Below, in pieces: positions 43,674-52,867 of a stretch of DNA of 64,000 nucleotides. The notes under the pieces were generated by a model, which did not search any database, was not told where the DNA came from, and was given only the letters and a program-made list of their open reading frames with translations. The position numbers and the translations under genes are program-made. Every line of letters begins with the position of its first letter. The first letter of the stretch is position 1. The stretch is from Phenylobacterium sp. (lineage in GTDB: Bacteria; Pseudomonadota; Alphaproteobacteria; Caulobacterales; Caulobacteraceae). The stretch covers positions 1-64,000 of the forward strand of contig NZ_JAKRSA010000031.1 of assembly GCF_022402485.1 (NCBI RefSeq), written 5' to 3'.

Positions 43674-45923
43674 TCAAGGAAGCGCAGCGAGCACCTTTTC
43701 AGGGGTTAGCGGATAGTCGCGGATGCGGGCACCGCAGGCATTGTAGACCGCGTTGGCGATGGCCGCGCCGGCCCCGGCAATGCCCAATTCCCCCACGCCC
43801 TTGATGCCCATGGGATTGGCCTTGTCGTCCACCTCGTCCAGGAACATGGCCGAGAGATTGGCGATATCGGCGTGGGCGGGCACATGATAGCCGGCCAGGT
43901 CCTGGGCGATGAACGAGCCATAGCGGGGATCCACCGCATTGTACTCATGCAGCGCCGTGCCCACCCCCCAGATCATGCCACCGGTGATCTGGCTCATGGC
44001 CGTCTTGGCATTGAGGATACGACCGGCGGCGAACACCCCGAACATCCGGCGCAGACGGACCTCGCCGGTGTCGGGATCCACCCCCACCTCAGCGAAGTGG
44101 GCCCCATAGGTGTGCTGGGAATAGTCCCGTGCGTCGGCGGCCGGTGTGATCGAGCCCTCAACATAGACCCCCTCGGGGGCGGCGCGGGCCACCAGAACGT
44201 CCAGGGGTTCGGCGCGGTTATCGACGGCGATATTGCCACCGCCGAAGGTCACAAGCTCCGGATCATCCCCATAAAGCGGTGAATTGGGATCACCGGTGGC
44301 CAGCTCGGCCAGGGCCCGGCGAAGGTTCATTCCGGCGGCGAAGGCCGCTGACCCGGCCGTGGCAGCGCCGAACTGTCCCCCCGAGCCCGGGGCCGGCGGG
44401 AAGTCGGAATCCCCGAGCTCCACCTTCACCTGAGACAGGGGCACGCCCAGGGTCTCGGCGGTGATCTGGGCCAGAATGGTGTAGGTGCCCGTACCAATAT
44501 CCGTCATGCCCTGACGCAGGGTGAGGGTTCCATCCGCATCGATCCGCACGCCGGCCTTGGCGGGCAGCAGGAAGTTGCCGCGGATGGCAGCGGCCATGCC
44601 GAGCCCCACCAGCCAGCGCCCGTCACGGACCTGACCAGGCTTCGGGTTGCGCCGGTCCCAGCCGAACCGCTGAGCGCCCTCGGTCATGCAGCGGACCAGC
44701 TGGCGGGTGCTGAACGGCTTGCCGGTCTCGGGATCGGTCTCCGGCTCGTTGCGCAGGCGAAGCTCGATAGGATCGAGGCCGAGCTGTTCGGCCAACTCGT
44801 CCATGGCGCATTCCAGGCTGAGCATGCCTGAGGCCTCGCCCGGTGCCCGCATGGCGCCGGCGGCTGGAATGTCCAGCTTGACCAGCCGGTGGCCGGTCAG
44901 CCGGTTGGGCGCGGCATAGAGGCTGCGGGCAAAATTGGCCGCGTGCTCGGTGAAGGGGGCCTCCCGGCGGCAGTGGGTGACCGCCTCCAGGGCGAAGGCA
45001 TCCAGCCGTCCGTCGGCCTGTGCGCCCAGACGAACCCGCATCTGGACCGCAGGCCGGTGGATGGTGGCCTGGAACATCTGCTGGCGGGTATAGGCGACCT
45101 TCACCGGCTGGCCGAGTTCCCGGGCGGCCAGGGCCGCCAGTGTCAGGTCGTCATAGGACTGTCCCTTGCCGCCGAAGCCGCCGCCGATATAGCGGGTCAG
45201 CAGGCGAACCTGGGTCGAGGGGATCATCAGGGTCTCAGCCAGCGTGTGCTGCCCACCCTTCACCATCTGGATCGAGGTGTGGACCGTGACCTGATCGCCG
45301 TCCCACCAGGCGGTGGTGGCACAGGGCTCCATCTGGGCGTGGTTCTGCAGCGGACTCACATAGCTGGCGTCCAGGCGCACCGGGGCCTTGGCGTAGGCCG
45401 CCTCGAAGTCGCCGATCCGAACATCCTCCTCCCCTTCCGGGTCTTCGGCCTTGTCCAGACAGTCCTCGAAGATCAGGTCCGCCGGGACGGAGTCGTAGGT
45501 GAAGCGCACCAGGGCGGCAGCGGCCTTGGCGTTCTCCAAGGTGTCGGCGACCACAAAACCCACATGCTGGCCGAAGTGCTCGACTCGCGCGGCGAGGGCC
45601 GGATTGGAACCGCGCTGGCTGCGGGGATTGATCCGAGCGCCCCGCTCTCCCTGGGCCGGCACGGTGTCAGGGGACCAGACCAGCAGGACGCCAGGGGCGG
45701 ACTTGGCCTGGCTGACATCGGCGGAGGTGACGACCCCCCGGGCGATGGAAGCTGGGATCAGAACCCCATAGGCCGGCGGTGAGGGCGCTTCGACCTCATA
45801 GGCGAAGGGCGCTGTGCCGGTGACCTTCAGGCGGCCCTCATAGCGATTCACCCCCTTGCCGATCAGGCCGCTGCGATTTTCGCTGATGGGGGTCGGCGCC
45901 GCCCAATCCTTCACCGAGCTCAT
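43674..45923 (-). CDS. Molybdopterin-binding subunit of xanthine dehydrogenase-family aldehyde oxidoreductase (PaoC-like)
   Basis: The 749-residue large subunit binds the Mo-molybdopterin cofactor. Regions include the entry [60 protein letters not shown], and the C-terminal [19 protein letters not shown] with the conserved Glu of GVGELG that activates substrate. The family oxidises aldehydes or N-heterocycles. The three-gene order (FeS, FAD, Mo) matches PaoABC of E. coli. No PaoD/XdhC-type maturation factor is visible here. Stop is 23 bases from the convergent response regulator gene. Confidence 0.9.
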   Translation of the reverse strand: MSSVKDWAAPTPISENRSGLIGKGVNRYEGRLKVTGTAPFAYEVEAPSPPAYGVLIPASIARGVVTSADVSQAKSAPGVLLVWSPDTVPAQGERGARINPRSQRGSNPALAARVEHFGQHVGFVVADTLENAKAAAALVRFTYDSVPADLIFEDCLDKAEDPEGEEDVRIGDFEAAYAKAPVRLDASYVSPLQNHAQMEPCATTAWWDGDQVTVHTSIQMVKGGQHTLAETLMIPSTQVRLLTRYIGGGFGGKGQSYDDLTLAALAARELGQPVKVAYTRQQMFQATIHRPAVQMRVRLGAQADGRLDAFALEAVTHCRREAPFTEHAANFARSLYAAPNRLTGHRLVKLDIPAAGAMRAPGEASGMLSLECAMDELAEQLGLDPIELRLRNEPETDPETGKPFSTRQLVRCMTEGAQRFGWDRRNPKPGQVRDGRWLVGLGMAAAIRGNFLLPAKAGVRIDADGTLTLRQGMTDIGTGTYTILAQITAETLGVPLSQVKVELGDSDFPPAPGSGGQFGAATAGSAAFAAGMNLRRALAELATGDPNSPLYGDDPELVTFGGGNIAVDNRAEPLDVLVARAAPEGVYVEGSITPAADARDYSQHTYGAHFAEVGVDPDTGEVRLRRMFGVFAAGRILNAKTAMSQITGGMIWGVGTALHEYNAVDPRYGSFIAQDLAGYHVPAHADIANLSAMFLDEVDDKANPMGIKGVGELGIAGAGAAIANAVYNACGARIRDYPLTPEKVLAALP

Positions 45924-46876
45924 TGGTCGCTCCCTGCGCCGGCGGTGGAGGTGAGGCAGGCCGCACCCAGGCGACCCATGAGCTTCACCTTGAAATCGTT
46001 GTGACCATCGCTCCTGGCCCCGGTCATCTCGGCGGCCATGGCCTCGGCGGGGTTTGCCCCCTTCGCCAAGGCCTGTTCCGCGGCCTTGGCGCGCCAGGGC
46101 TTATGGGCCACGGCACCAAGCGCGACCTTACCACCGGCTACGGCGACGGCCCCGATGGCGAAGGCGTAAGAGGCCCGCTCCCGGACCTTGCGATAGATCT
46201 GCCCCCCCAGCGGCGGCGGCGGCAGGACGACGGCGGTGATCAGTTCGCCGGGCTGCAGGGACGTCTCGATCTGCGGGGTTTCGCCAGGCAGCCGGTGCAG
46301 GTCATCAAGGGCCACGGCGCGGGCTTGTCCATTCTGGCCAGTCACCTCCACCTGGGCGTCAAGGGCGCTGAGGGCCACGGCCATGTCCGAGGGATGGGTG
46401 GCGATACAGGCCTGGCTGGCCCCGAAGATGGCGGTATTGGCGTAGATGCCGCCGATGGCCGCGCAGCCGGCGCCGGGTTCGCGCTTATTGCAGGGCTTGG
46501 TGGTGTCATAGAAATAGGCGCAGCGGGTCCGCTGCAGCAGATTGCCCGCTGTCGTGGCCTTGTTGCGCAGCTGGCCTGAAGCCCCCGCCAGGATGGCCTG
46601 GGCCAGGGCCGGATAGCGGACGCGGACCCTGGCGTCGGCCGCCACCTGGCTGTTGGTGGTGGTTGCCCCGAGGCGGAGGCCGCCTTCGGCGGTTTCCTCG
46701 ACCTGGCCGAGCGGCAGACGGCTGACATCCACCAGGTGGGTCGGCTGCTCGATCTGCAACTTCATCAGATCCACAAGATTGGTGCCGCCAGCCAGGAAGC
46801 GCGCGCCGGGAACCTCGGCCACCATGGCCAAGGCGTCGGCCACGGTGCTGGGCCGGGCATAGGTGAAGGGCTTCAT
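45920..46876 (-). CDS. FAD-binding subunit with extra [4Fe-4S] motif (PaoB/YagS-like)
   Basis: A 318-residue flavin subunit starting [16 protein letters not shown] with the FAD motif [14 protein letters not shown]. Within it lies [20 protein letters not shown] followed by GCAAIGG, the Cys arrangement that in PaoB and 4-hydroxybenzoyl-CoA reductase beta subunits holds an extra [4Fe-4S] cluster. The start ATG overlaps the FeS-subunit stop (ATGA) and its own stop overlaps the Mo-subunit start, so all three are one operon. A frame open to 47248 extends upstream but is only overlap with the FeS gene. Electrons would pass Mo - 2Fe2S - FAD - 4Fe4S. Confidence 0.92.
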   Translation of the reverse strand: MKPFTYARPSTVADALAMVAEVPGARFLAGGTNLVDLMKLQIEQPTHLVDVSRLPLGQVEETAEGGLRLGATTTNSQVAADARVRVRYPALAQAILAGASGQLRNKATTAGNLLQRTRCAYFYDTTKPCNKREPGAGCAAIGGIYANTAIFGASQACIATHPSDMAVALSALDAQVEVTGQNGQARAVALDDLHRLPGETPQIETSLQPGELITAVVLPPPPLGGQIYRKVRERASYAFAIGAVAVAGGKVALGAVAHKPWRAKAAEQALAKGANPAEAMAAEMTGARSDGHNDFKVKLMGRLGAACLTSTAGAGSDQ

Positions 46877-47376
46877 GCCAGGCCTCCGGCGGTGCGGATG
46901 GCGGCCAGGATCTGCGGATAGGCCGAGCAGCGGCAGAGGTTTCCGCTCATCCGCTCGCGGATTTCCTCGTCGGTGAGGACCGTGTCGGCGGTGAGGTCGG
47001 CGGTCACCAGGCTCGCCCAGCCGTCGGCGGCCTCCTGCAGCATGCCGACCGTGGAGCAGATCTGACCGGGCGTGCAGTAGCCGCACTGGAAAGCGTCCTG
47101 CGCGAGAAAGGCAGCCTGGACTGGATGGAGGGTCTCGTCCTTGGCCAGGCCCTCGATCGTGGTGATCTCGTCGCCGTCGTGCGTGACCGCCAGGGACAGG
47201 CAGGCATTGATCCTGCGTCCATTGACCAGGACCGTGCAGGCGCCGCACTGGCCATGGTCACAGCCCTTCTTGGAGCCTTTCAGGCCGATCTGTTCGCGGA
47301 GGGCGTCGAGCAGGGTGGTGCGTGGGTCAAGGTCCAGGCTTTCAGCCTGGCCATTGAGCGTGAAACTGGTCTTCAA
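46873..47376 (-). CDS. [2Fe-2S] subunit of the molybdenum hydroxylase (PaoA/CoxS-like)
   Basis: The TTG at 47376 has GGGGAG seven bases upstream and gives [20 protein letters not shown], the standard start; the product is 167 residues. The plant-type [2Fe-2S] site is [17 protein letters not shown] with its fourth Cys in INACLSL, and the all-helical second cluster domain has [11 protein letters not shown] and [10 protein letters not shown]. Unlike E. coli PaoA there is no Tat signal, so the enzyme is probably cytoplasmic. First gene of the three-gene operon; bolA lies 67 bases upstream on the same strand. Confidence 0.93.
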   Translation of the reverse strand: MKTSFTLNGQAESLDLDPRTTLLDALREQIGLKGSKKGCDHGQCGACTVLVNGRRINACLSLAVTHDGDEITTIEGLAKDETLHPVQAAFLAQDAFQCGYCTPGQICSTVGMLQEAADGWASLVTADLTADTVLTDEEIRERMSGNLCRCSAYPQILAAIRTAGGLA

Positions 47377-47443
47377 CGGGCGTCTCCCCAAACGCTGGGC
47401 GGATATGGCCGCCCTCTTGGATTTATCTGGTCTCGATTCGGTG

Positions 47444-47716
47444 TCAGGTCTCGCCGGGGGCCAGGGCCTTGAGCGAAAGCGCATGGACAGGTCCGGCCAT
47501 TTCCTCAGCCAGGGCGCGGTAGATCATCCGCTGCCGGGCCACCTTTGGCGCGCCGGCAAAGGCCTCAGCCTCGATCAGGACATTGAAATGGCTCTCGCCT
47601 CCCGGGCGGGCACCCGCATGACCGGCATGGCGGGCAGACTCGTCCTCGATCTCCAGACGGGTCGGCGCGAAGGCCTCGGTCAATTTGTGATGAATAGTTT
47701 GGAATATGGCGCCCAT
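47444..47716 (-). CDS. bolA: BolA family protein
   Basis: A 90-residue BolA protein: N-terminal helix (IFQTIHHKLTEAFAPTRLEIED), then ESHFNVLIEAEAFAGAPKVARQRMIYRALAEEM and a C-terminal HALSLKALAPGE. The conserved His and Arg residues of the KH-like fold (HFNV, RQR) are present. BolA proteins pair with monothiol glutaredoxins in iron-sulfur and iron control. It is divergent from a J-domain gene, 53 bases apart, and precedes the FeS-rich hydroxylase operon. The bolA / J-protein / cobS-cobT neighbourhood is, from memory, usual in alphaproteobacteria. Confidence 0.93.
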   Translation of the reverse strand: MGAIFQTIHHKLTEAFAPTRLEIEDESARHAGHAGARPGGESHFNVLIEAEAFAGAPKVARQRMIYRALAEEMAGPVHALSLKALAPGET

Positions 47717-47769
47717 CGTTCAAATCTTCAATTCTTCAAAAGTGCGGGCCGTAGGCCCATACTTGGGGC

Positions 47770-48429
47770 ATGCCCGGCGCGTTTCAATACAAGCCCAAGT
47801 TCGTCGATATCCGCGTTCGCCCTCCGAAACCCGGAGAGACCGAACAGGCCGATGACGTTTTCGCCCTGAAGCCCGGTGAGCGCCGTTGCGATCACCCCGG
47901 ATGCTCCATGCCCGCAGCGGCGCGGGCGCCAAAGTCCCGGGAGATGATGAACGAGCACTACTGGTTCTGCCAGCCGCATGCGGCGGAGTATAATCGGAAC
48001 TGGAACTTCTTTGCCGGTATGAGCGAAGGCGAGATCAAGGCCCGGCAGGAGCAGGAGCAGACCACGGGCGGCCGCCCGACCTGGGATTTCAAGGCCAGCC
48101 GCAACTCCCGGGAGTCGGCAACCTTCAGCAAGAACTTTGCCCGGGGCAAGGGCGGCTATCAGGACCCCTTCAACCTGTTCGGCCATGGGGGTGCCCACAG
48201 CCCGGGACCCCAGGCCCAGCCCGCACGGCGTCTGGGGAAGATCGAACGTAACGCCCTGGCCGACCTCGACCTGGACGACAATGCCGAGGGGCCCGCCATC
48301 CGCGCCCGCTACACCGAACTGGTCAAGCGCTGCCATCCCGACGCCAATGGCGGCGACCGTTCGGCCGAGAACAAGCTGCAGCGGGTGATCAAGGCCTATC
48401 AGGCCCTGCGCAAGGCAGGCATGGTCTAG
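47770..48429 (+). CDS. C-terminal J-domain protein (DnaJ-like co-chaperone)
   Basis: A 219-residue protein with an inverse arrangement: the J-domain lies at the C-terminus (about 165-219) with helix II/III and HPD in LVKRCHPDANGGD, followed by KLQRVIKAYQALRKAG. The N-terminal part has a possible zinc site (RRCDHPGCSMPA, with HYWFCQPHAAEYN) and the conserved YNRNWNFFAGMSEGEI. Such proteins adjacent to bolA and cobST are annotated as DnaJ domain proteins in alphaproteobacteria. It should stimulate DnaK ATPase; the specific client is unknown. Confidence 0.92.
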   Translation: MPGAFQYKPKFVDIRVRPPKPGETEQADDVFALKPGERRCDHPGCSMPAAARAPKSREMMNEHYWFCQPHAAEYNRNWNFFAGMSEGEIKARQEQEQTTGGRPTWDFKASRNSRESATFSKNFARGKGGYQDPFNLFGHGGAHSPGPQAQPARRLGKIERNALADLDLDDNAEGPAIRARYTELVKRCHPDANGGDRSAENKLQRVIKAYQALRKAGMV

Positions 48430-48450
48430 GGGCACAAGAGGGGCGCAAGG

Positions 48451-49701
48451 GTGATTGCGGAAGACCAGTCGATCCTGCAGCTGATGGCGGCCCGAAAGGC
48501 CGGCCGCCTGGCCCAGGCTCGGGCCCAACGCCGCTTCGCCGTCGGGACCATCGCCGGTGTCTTGTCCGTCTGCGCCTTTGGGACGACGGCCCTGACACCG
48601 GCCACACCCAGCCCCGGGGCCGGCGAGCGCCCCATGGCGCAATGGGCGTCTCTCAGGCTGCCGCCGCCTATCCCCCAGCCCCCGGCCCCCCTGGCCGCGC
48701 AGATCGCCGCCCTGGGCGCGGCCTTCGATGGCCGGGCGGGGATTGCGGTGCGGGATCTGGAGGGCGGCTGGACCGCGACTCACGACGGCGAGGCGCTCTA
48801 TCCGCAGCAGAGCGTCAGCAAGCTCTGGGTGGCGATCAGTGTGCTCGATGCGGTGGACCGCGGCGTCCTGAGCCTGAGCGATCCCGTGACGGTGCGGCGG
48901 GAGGATCTGAGCATCTTCCACCAACCGATCCGCGACCATGTGGGCCGCTATGGTTATCGCACGACCGTAGGAGACCTGCTGTCCAGCGCCGCCAGCCGCA
49001 GCGACAATGCGGCCAATGATGTGCTGATCCGGCTGGTGGGGGGCCCTGACCATGTGCGCGCCGTCATTGCTGAGCGCGAGCTCGGGGCCATCAGCCTGGC
49101 CGATGAGGAACGCTACTTCCAGACGGCCATCGCTGGCCTGGACTGGCGGCCGGAGTTTTCCTTCGGGCGCAACTTCTGGCGAGCCCGGGCGGCGATGCCG
49201 CAGGACGAACGCCGAGCTGCCCTGGAAGCCTATCTCAGCGCCCCCGCCGATGGCGCGACCCCCGCAGCCGTGGTCAAAGCCCTGGATCGTTTGGCGGCGG
49301 GAGACCTGCTGTCCGAAGACTCCACCGCCCTGCTCCTCGACCTCATGGGCAGGAGCCAGACGGGGCCTGACCGACTGGCGGGGGGCCTGGTGGAAGGGTG
49401 GCACCTCGCCCACAAGACCGGAACTGGCCAGGTTTTGGGGGCCCGGGCGACCGGCTACAACGATGTGGGTCTGCTCACCGCCCCTGATGGCCGAACCTAT
49501 GCAGTGGCAGTGTTCATCGCCGACACCACAAGATCGGTGCCAGAGCGTCAGGCCCTGATGCAGGCCGTCACCCGCGCGGTCATCGCCCAGCACCACGGCC
49601 ATGATCCCCGCCAATCGGCTTCGGAAGATTTCAATCTCTTGCCCCTCGCCGGCCAGGAGACAGCCGACCTCGAACTGCGCGGCAATTTTCCCGCCCCTTG
49701 A
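48451..49701 (+). CDS. Penicillin-recognising serine hydrolase, class A beta-lactamase-like
   Basis: The 416-residue protein is membrane-anchored (hydrophobic helix about 29-48, AVGTIAGVLSVCAFGTTAL) with a periplasmic transpeptidase-fold domain. The active-site set is present: S121-x-x-K124 (QQSVSKLW), S184-D185-N186 (SRSDNAAND) and K322-T323-G324 (HKTGTGQ). About 40 more residues than in class A enzymes lie between SDN and the segment aligned to TPAAVVKALDRLAAG. A Glu equivalent to E166 with Asn at 170 cannot be assigned. It could be a beta-lactamase, a DD-peptidase or a lactone or ester hydrolase. GTG start with GGGGCGCAAGG upstream. Confidence 0.8.
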   Translation: MIAEDQSILQLMAARKAGRLAQARAQRRFAVGTIAGVLSVCAFGTTALTPATPSPGAGERPMAQWASLRLPPPIPQPPAPLAAQIAALGAAFDGRAGIAVRDLEGGWTATHDGEALYPQQSVSKLWVAISVLDAVDRGVLSLSDPVTVRREDLSIFHQPIRDHVGRYGYRTTVGDLLSSAASRSDNAANDVLIRLVGGPDHVRAVIAERELGAISLADEERYFQTAIAGLDWRPEFSFGRNFWRARAAMPQDERRAALEAYLSAPADGATPAAVVKALDRLAAGDLLSEDSTALLLDLMGRSQTGPDRLAGGLVEGWHLAHKTGTGQVLGARATGYNDVGLLTAPDGRTYAVAVFIADTTRSVPERQALMQAVTRAVIAQHHGHDPRQSASEDFNLLPLAGQETADLELRGNFPAP

Positions 49702-49736
49702 AGCCGGTTGGTGCCGGGCTCGCGGCCGTAAGGCGC

Positions 49737-50120
49737 TCAGGGGGCGAAGCTGGACCGCGCCTTGATCCCCCAGTGACCGTCCTCACAGGTGACCACATAG
49801 ATCGAATCGAACCCCCCGATGACGCTTCCGTCTTTGCGGTATCGCGTGAAGCGGGTGTTGATATGCACCTTGTCGGGCCCCGAATGGATGATCTCTCGCT
49901 TTTCCCAGGCTGAGTGGTCCCAGTCCTTCAGGGCAGTCTGTTCAAACACTGCCTGGCTCTGGTCGCCCTGGTTGATGATCCGCAAGGTGTTGGACGCCAG
50001 GCGGATCGAGGGAAAGTTGAAGGTCTTCTCGAAGGCCCCAATGTCCCGGGCGTTAAAGGCGATCATGAAGGCGTCGAGGCAGGCCATGGCGGCGTCCTCG
50101 GCGGGCTGGTTTCGGCTCAT
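49737..50120 (-). CDS. NTF2-like (SnoaL-type) protein
   Basis: A 127-residue NTF2-like protein: helical start (AAMACLDAFMIAFNARDIGAFEKTFNFPSIRLA), then beta-rich part with HINTRFTRYRKDGSVIGGFDSIYVVTCEDGHWGIKARSSF. The closing GHWGIKARS is the usual last strand of this family. Probably a small cytosolic ligand-binding or catalytic cone. No function is assignable. Same strand as, and 112 bases downstream of, the TauD-type gene, convergent with the serine hydrolase. Confidence 0.78.
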   Translation of the reverse strand: MSRNQPAEDAAMACLDAFMIAFNARDIGAFEKTFNFPSIRLASNTLRIINQGDQSQAVFEQTALKDWDHSAWEKREIIHSGPDKVHINTRFTRYRKDGSVIGGFDSIYVVTCEDGHWGIKARSSFAP

Positions 50121-50232
50121 GCTCGGTCTCCCTTTGACCTGGGCTCGGGCGTCTGTCGTCCAGACCAGGCCGAGCCAGACGCGAATGTGGCCGCGCAGTC
50201 GGGCGGCTTGGTGATGGCGGCGGCGTCAGGAT

Positions 50233-51105
50233 CTAAACCGGGACTTCACCGGCCACAGTGGTCCGGTGCATGACCCGCAGGTGGCCGTCATAGCCGCCCT
50301 CGGCCAGATGGATGGTGCGGCGGTTGTCCCAGATCAGCAGAGTGTCCTTGGCCCAACGGTGGCGGAAGATGAACTCCGCCTGGGTCATATGGGCGAACAG
50401 AAAGCCCAGGATCGCCTGGCTCTCGGCCGGGGTCATGCCCTCGATGCCCAGCGTATAGACCGGGCTCACGAACAGGGCCTTTTGCCCGGTCACCGGATGG
50501 GTCCGCACGAGGGGGTGGGTATGGGTCTTGTCCGCCTCCTCGGAGACGATGATCTGCATGGTGCGCTTCTCGGTCTCCCGGGCGAAGACCCCCTTGGTCC
50601 CATAGGCGCGACCGGCACTGTGGATGGCGCGTAAGGGTGCCAGCATGTCCTGCATCACCGGCGACAGGGCGGCATAGGCCCCGGCACAGTCAGCAAAGAT
50701 GGTGTCGCCGCCCACCGGCGGGATCACCTGACCATGCAGCAGGGTGGCTGCGGGCGGGGCCGGTTGGAAGCTCCAGTCCGAATGCCAGCCCGCCCCGAAG
50801 TTGGTCGCCTTCTCGTCAGGCTCCCGGCGCAGTTCCAGCACATTGGGCCGCCCGGGCATGGGGGCAATGAAGGGATCAACGCCGAAGGGGCCAAACTGCA
50901 GCGTCACGGCCTCCAGCTCATCCAGGCTGAGCGGCTGGCCAGGAAAGCTGAGCACACCATGGTCAGCCCAGGCGCCGCGCACCTGCCCCAGGGTCACCTC
51001 GTCCATAGGCGAGGCGAGGTTCAGACCGGTCACGACGGCACCAAATCCCGAGGCCGCAGGCGCCACCTGAACTTTCGAACTTTGTGTATGAACCTTGTCC
51101 AACAT
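50233..51105 (-). CDS. TauD/TfdA-family Fe(II)/2-oxoglutarate-dependent dioxygenase
   Basis: A 290-residue non-heme iron oxygenase. The facial triad is visible as H108-x-D110 (GWHSDWSF) and the distal His266 in RTIHLA; the 2-oxoglutarate Arg is in VMHRTT (R281). The start is VAPAASGFGAVVTGLNLASP and GVLSFPGQPLS is the family's typical VxxFxxQ-like segment. Relatives hydroxylate taurine, 2,4-D, alkyl sulfates or other carboxylates; which applies here cannot be told. Its 5' side faces cobS with about 90 bases between the two divergent starts. Confidence 0.92.
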   Translation of the reverse strand: MLDKVHTQSSKVQVAPAASGFGAVVTGLNLASPMDEVTLGQVRGAWADHGVLSFPGQPLSLDELEAVTLQFGPFGVDPFIAPMPGRPNVLELRREPDEKATNFGAGWHSDWSFQPAPPAATLLHGQVIPPVGGDTIFADCAGAYAALSPVMQDMLAPLRAIHSAGRAYGTKGVFARETEKRTMQIIVSEEADKTHTHPLVRTHPVTGQKALFVSPVYTLGIEGMTPAESQAILGFLFAHMTQAEFIFRHRWAKDTLLIWDNRRTIHLAEGGYDGHLRVMHRTTVAGEVPV

Positions 51106-51193
51106 GACGCCGGCGTCTCCTCATTGTTTTTGATCGGCTGCCTATGAAACACACGTTTGCTTTGCGGACGTAACCCTGTATGCGAACCTCGTC

Positions 51194-52198
51194 ATGAGCA
51201 CGATTTCCCAGACCCACGACGACGCCCTGCTAACCCTTGTCCCGGACAAGAAGGTCGCCGTCCGCGACACCTTCGGTGTCGACATGGACATGTCCGTGCC
51301 GGCCTTTTCCCACCGCGACAGCCATGTCCCGGAGATAGACGACACCTATCGGTTCGATCCGGAGACCACCAAGGCCATCTGCGCGGGCTTTGCCTACGAC
51401 CGCCGGGTGATGATCCAGGGCTATCATGGCACGGGCAAGTCGACCCACATCGAACAGGTCGCCGCCCGGCTCAACTGGCCCCTGATCCGCGTGAACCTGG
51501 ACAGCCATGTCAGCCGCATCGACCTGGTGGGCAAGGACGCCATCGTCCTGAAAGAGGGCAAGCAGGTCACCGAGTTCCGCGAGGGGATTCTTCCCTGGGC
51601 CCTTCAGCGGCCGATCGCCCTGGTGTTCGACGAGTACGACGCCGGCCGCCCGGACGTGATGTTCGTCATCCAGCGTATCCTGGAAGCTCAGGGCAAGCTG
51701 ACCCTGCTCGACCAGAACCGGGTGATCCGGCCGAACCCCTATTTCCGCCTGTTCGCCACCACCAACACCATCGGTCTTGGGGACACCACCGGCCTCTATC
51801 ACGGCACCCAGCAGATCAATCAGGGTCAGATGGACCGCTGGTCCATCGTCACCACGCTCAACTATCTGGAGCATGATGCCGAGGCCGAGATCGTGCTGGC
51901 CAAGTCGCCGAACTATGACACCGACGAGGGCCGTCGGACGATCAACGCCATGGTCCGTGTCGCTGACATGACTCGCAACGCCTTCATGAACGGGGATATC
52001 TCCACGGTCATGAGCCCGCGCACAGTGATCACCTGGGCGCAGAACACCGAGATTTTCGGCGGCGATGTGGCGCTGGCCTTCCGGATGACCTTCCTGAACA
52101 AGTGCGATGAGCTGGAACGCGGCACCGTGGCCGAGTTCTTCCAGCGCGCCTTCGGCAAGGACTTGCCGGAAAGCACGGCCCGGGTGCGGGTGGCTTAA
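51194..52198 (+). CDS. cobS: Aerobic cobaltochelatase subunit CobS (AAA+)
   Basis: CobS is the AAA+ motor of the CobN-CobS-CobT cobaltochelatase that inserts cobalt into hydrogenobyrinate diamide in aerobic vitamin B12 synthesis. The 334-residue product has Walker [11 protein letters not shown] (about 76-85), Walker [21 protein letters not shown], sensor region [23 protein letters not shown] and [14 protein letters not shown]. The N-terminus (DVDMSVPAF-like) is the CobS-specific VPxF region. cobT is usually adjacent; here it begins 2.3 kb further on. CobN is not in the window. A strong terminator follows, so cobS is monocistronic. Confidence 0.96.
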   Translation: MSTISQTHDDALLTLVPDKKVAVRDTFGVDMDMSVPAFSHRDSHVPEIDDTYRFDPETTKAICAGFAYDRRVMIQGYHGTGKSTHIEQVAARLNWPLIRVNLDSHVSRIDLVGKDAIVLKEGKQVTEFREGILPWALQRPIALVFDEYDAGRPDVMFVIQRILEAQGKLTLLDQNRVIRPNPYFRLFATTNTIGLGDTTGLYHGTQQINQGQMDRWSIVTTLNYLEHDAEAEIVLAKSPNYDTDEGRRTINAMVRVADMTRNAFMNGDISTVMSPRTVITWAQNTEIFGGDVALAFRMTFLNKCDELERGTVAEFFQRAFGKDLPESTARVRVA

Positions 52199-52224
52199 GG
52201 GCTCCTTCTTGACGCTAGACATGG

Positions 52225-52255
52225 AAACGGCGGCCCCAACGGGCCGCCGTTTTTC
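52225..52255 (+). terminator. Terminator after cobS
   Basis: Perfect stem AAACGGCGGCCC / GGGCCGCCGTTT with CAAC loop and TTTTTC tail. Shared with the convergent small secreted-protein gene. Confidence 0.92.
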
Positions 52256-52279
52256 GTTTCGGTCGTGCTCGGCGAAGGT

Positions 52280-52588
52280 TTAGCGCTGCAGCATGGCGTT
52301 GAGCTTGGCGGCCTCGACCTCGCTGACGCAGCGCGGCGCAGCCCAGCTATCGGACGACCCGTTCAGAGCCTCCTCAGCGGTGACGAACTTCACCTCGCCA
52401 TGCTCGCGGGCGAAGGCCCGGCGGGTCAGCTCAGAGCGGTCACAGACATAGACCACGCGCTCTACCCTCGGCGTCACCGATTCCCGGGCCACGGCGTCTC
52501 GAGCGGCGTCCTGCACGGTCGTCGCGGGAGCAGCCTGAGCGGACCCGGCGATCAGGGCCGCAGCGGCGGCGAGAACAAGAACTCTCAT
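52280..52588 (-). CDS. Small secreted protein of unknown function
   Basis: The ATG at 52588 has GGAGGAAACC in front and gives MRVLVLAAAAALIAGSAQA, a textbook signal peptide, then about 80 residues with two Cys (VVYVCDRSELT and APRCVSE) that could form a disulfide. 102 residues in total. Family not recognised; the stretch RVVYVCDRSELTRRAFAREHG is the best conserved-looking core. It lies between cobS and a hydrolase gene and is one of three unrelated genes between cobS and cobT. Confidence 0.72.
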   Translation of the reverse strand: MRVLVLAAAAALIAGSAQAAPATTVQDAARDAVARESVTPRVERVVYVCDRSELTRRAFAREHGEVKFVTAEEALNGSSDSWAAPRCVSEVEAAKLNAMLQR

Positions 52589-52867
52589 GGTTTCCTCCAC
52601 TTATGGCGAGGCCAAAACCTCGACTTGGGGAAAGGCTCTCACGAGCGCGCGCTCTTGTGAAGGTTTTATGACGTTTGGCTGTCATTTTTGCGACATCTGG
52701 TCGCCATCGTCCGCCAAGAAGGGTCAAATCCGTCACTTCTATCCTTGTACAGATGGTTTTTGGGTAAGGAATGGCCCCGTAAGTCCCCTTCAGACCTGGA
52801 CGACCCCATCGCGCTGAGCAATGGTCCGGCCAAATTTACGGATCTGATCCGCAGCTCGGGGGAAGAC

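Noticed and set aside
47728-49614. 628-codon - strand frame across the J-protein and serine hydrolase genes
   Set aside because: It spans two real genes and their spacer in antisense and shows no domain.
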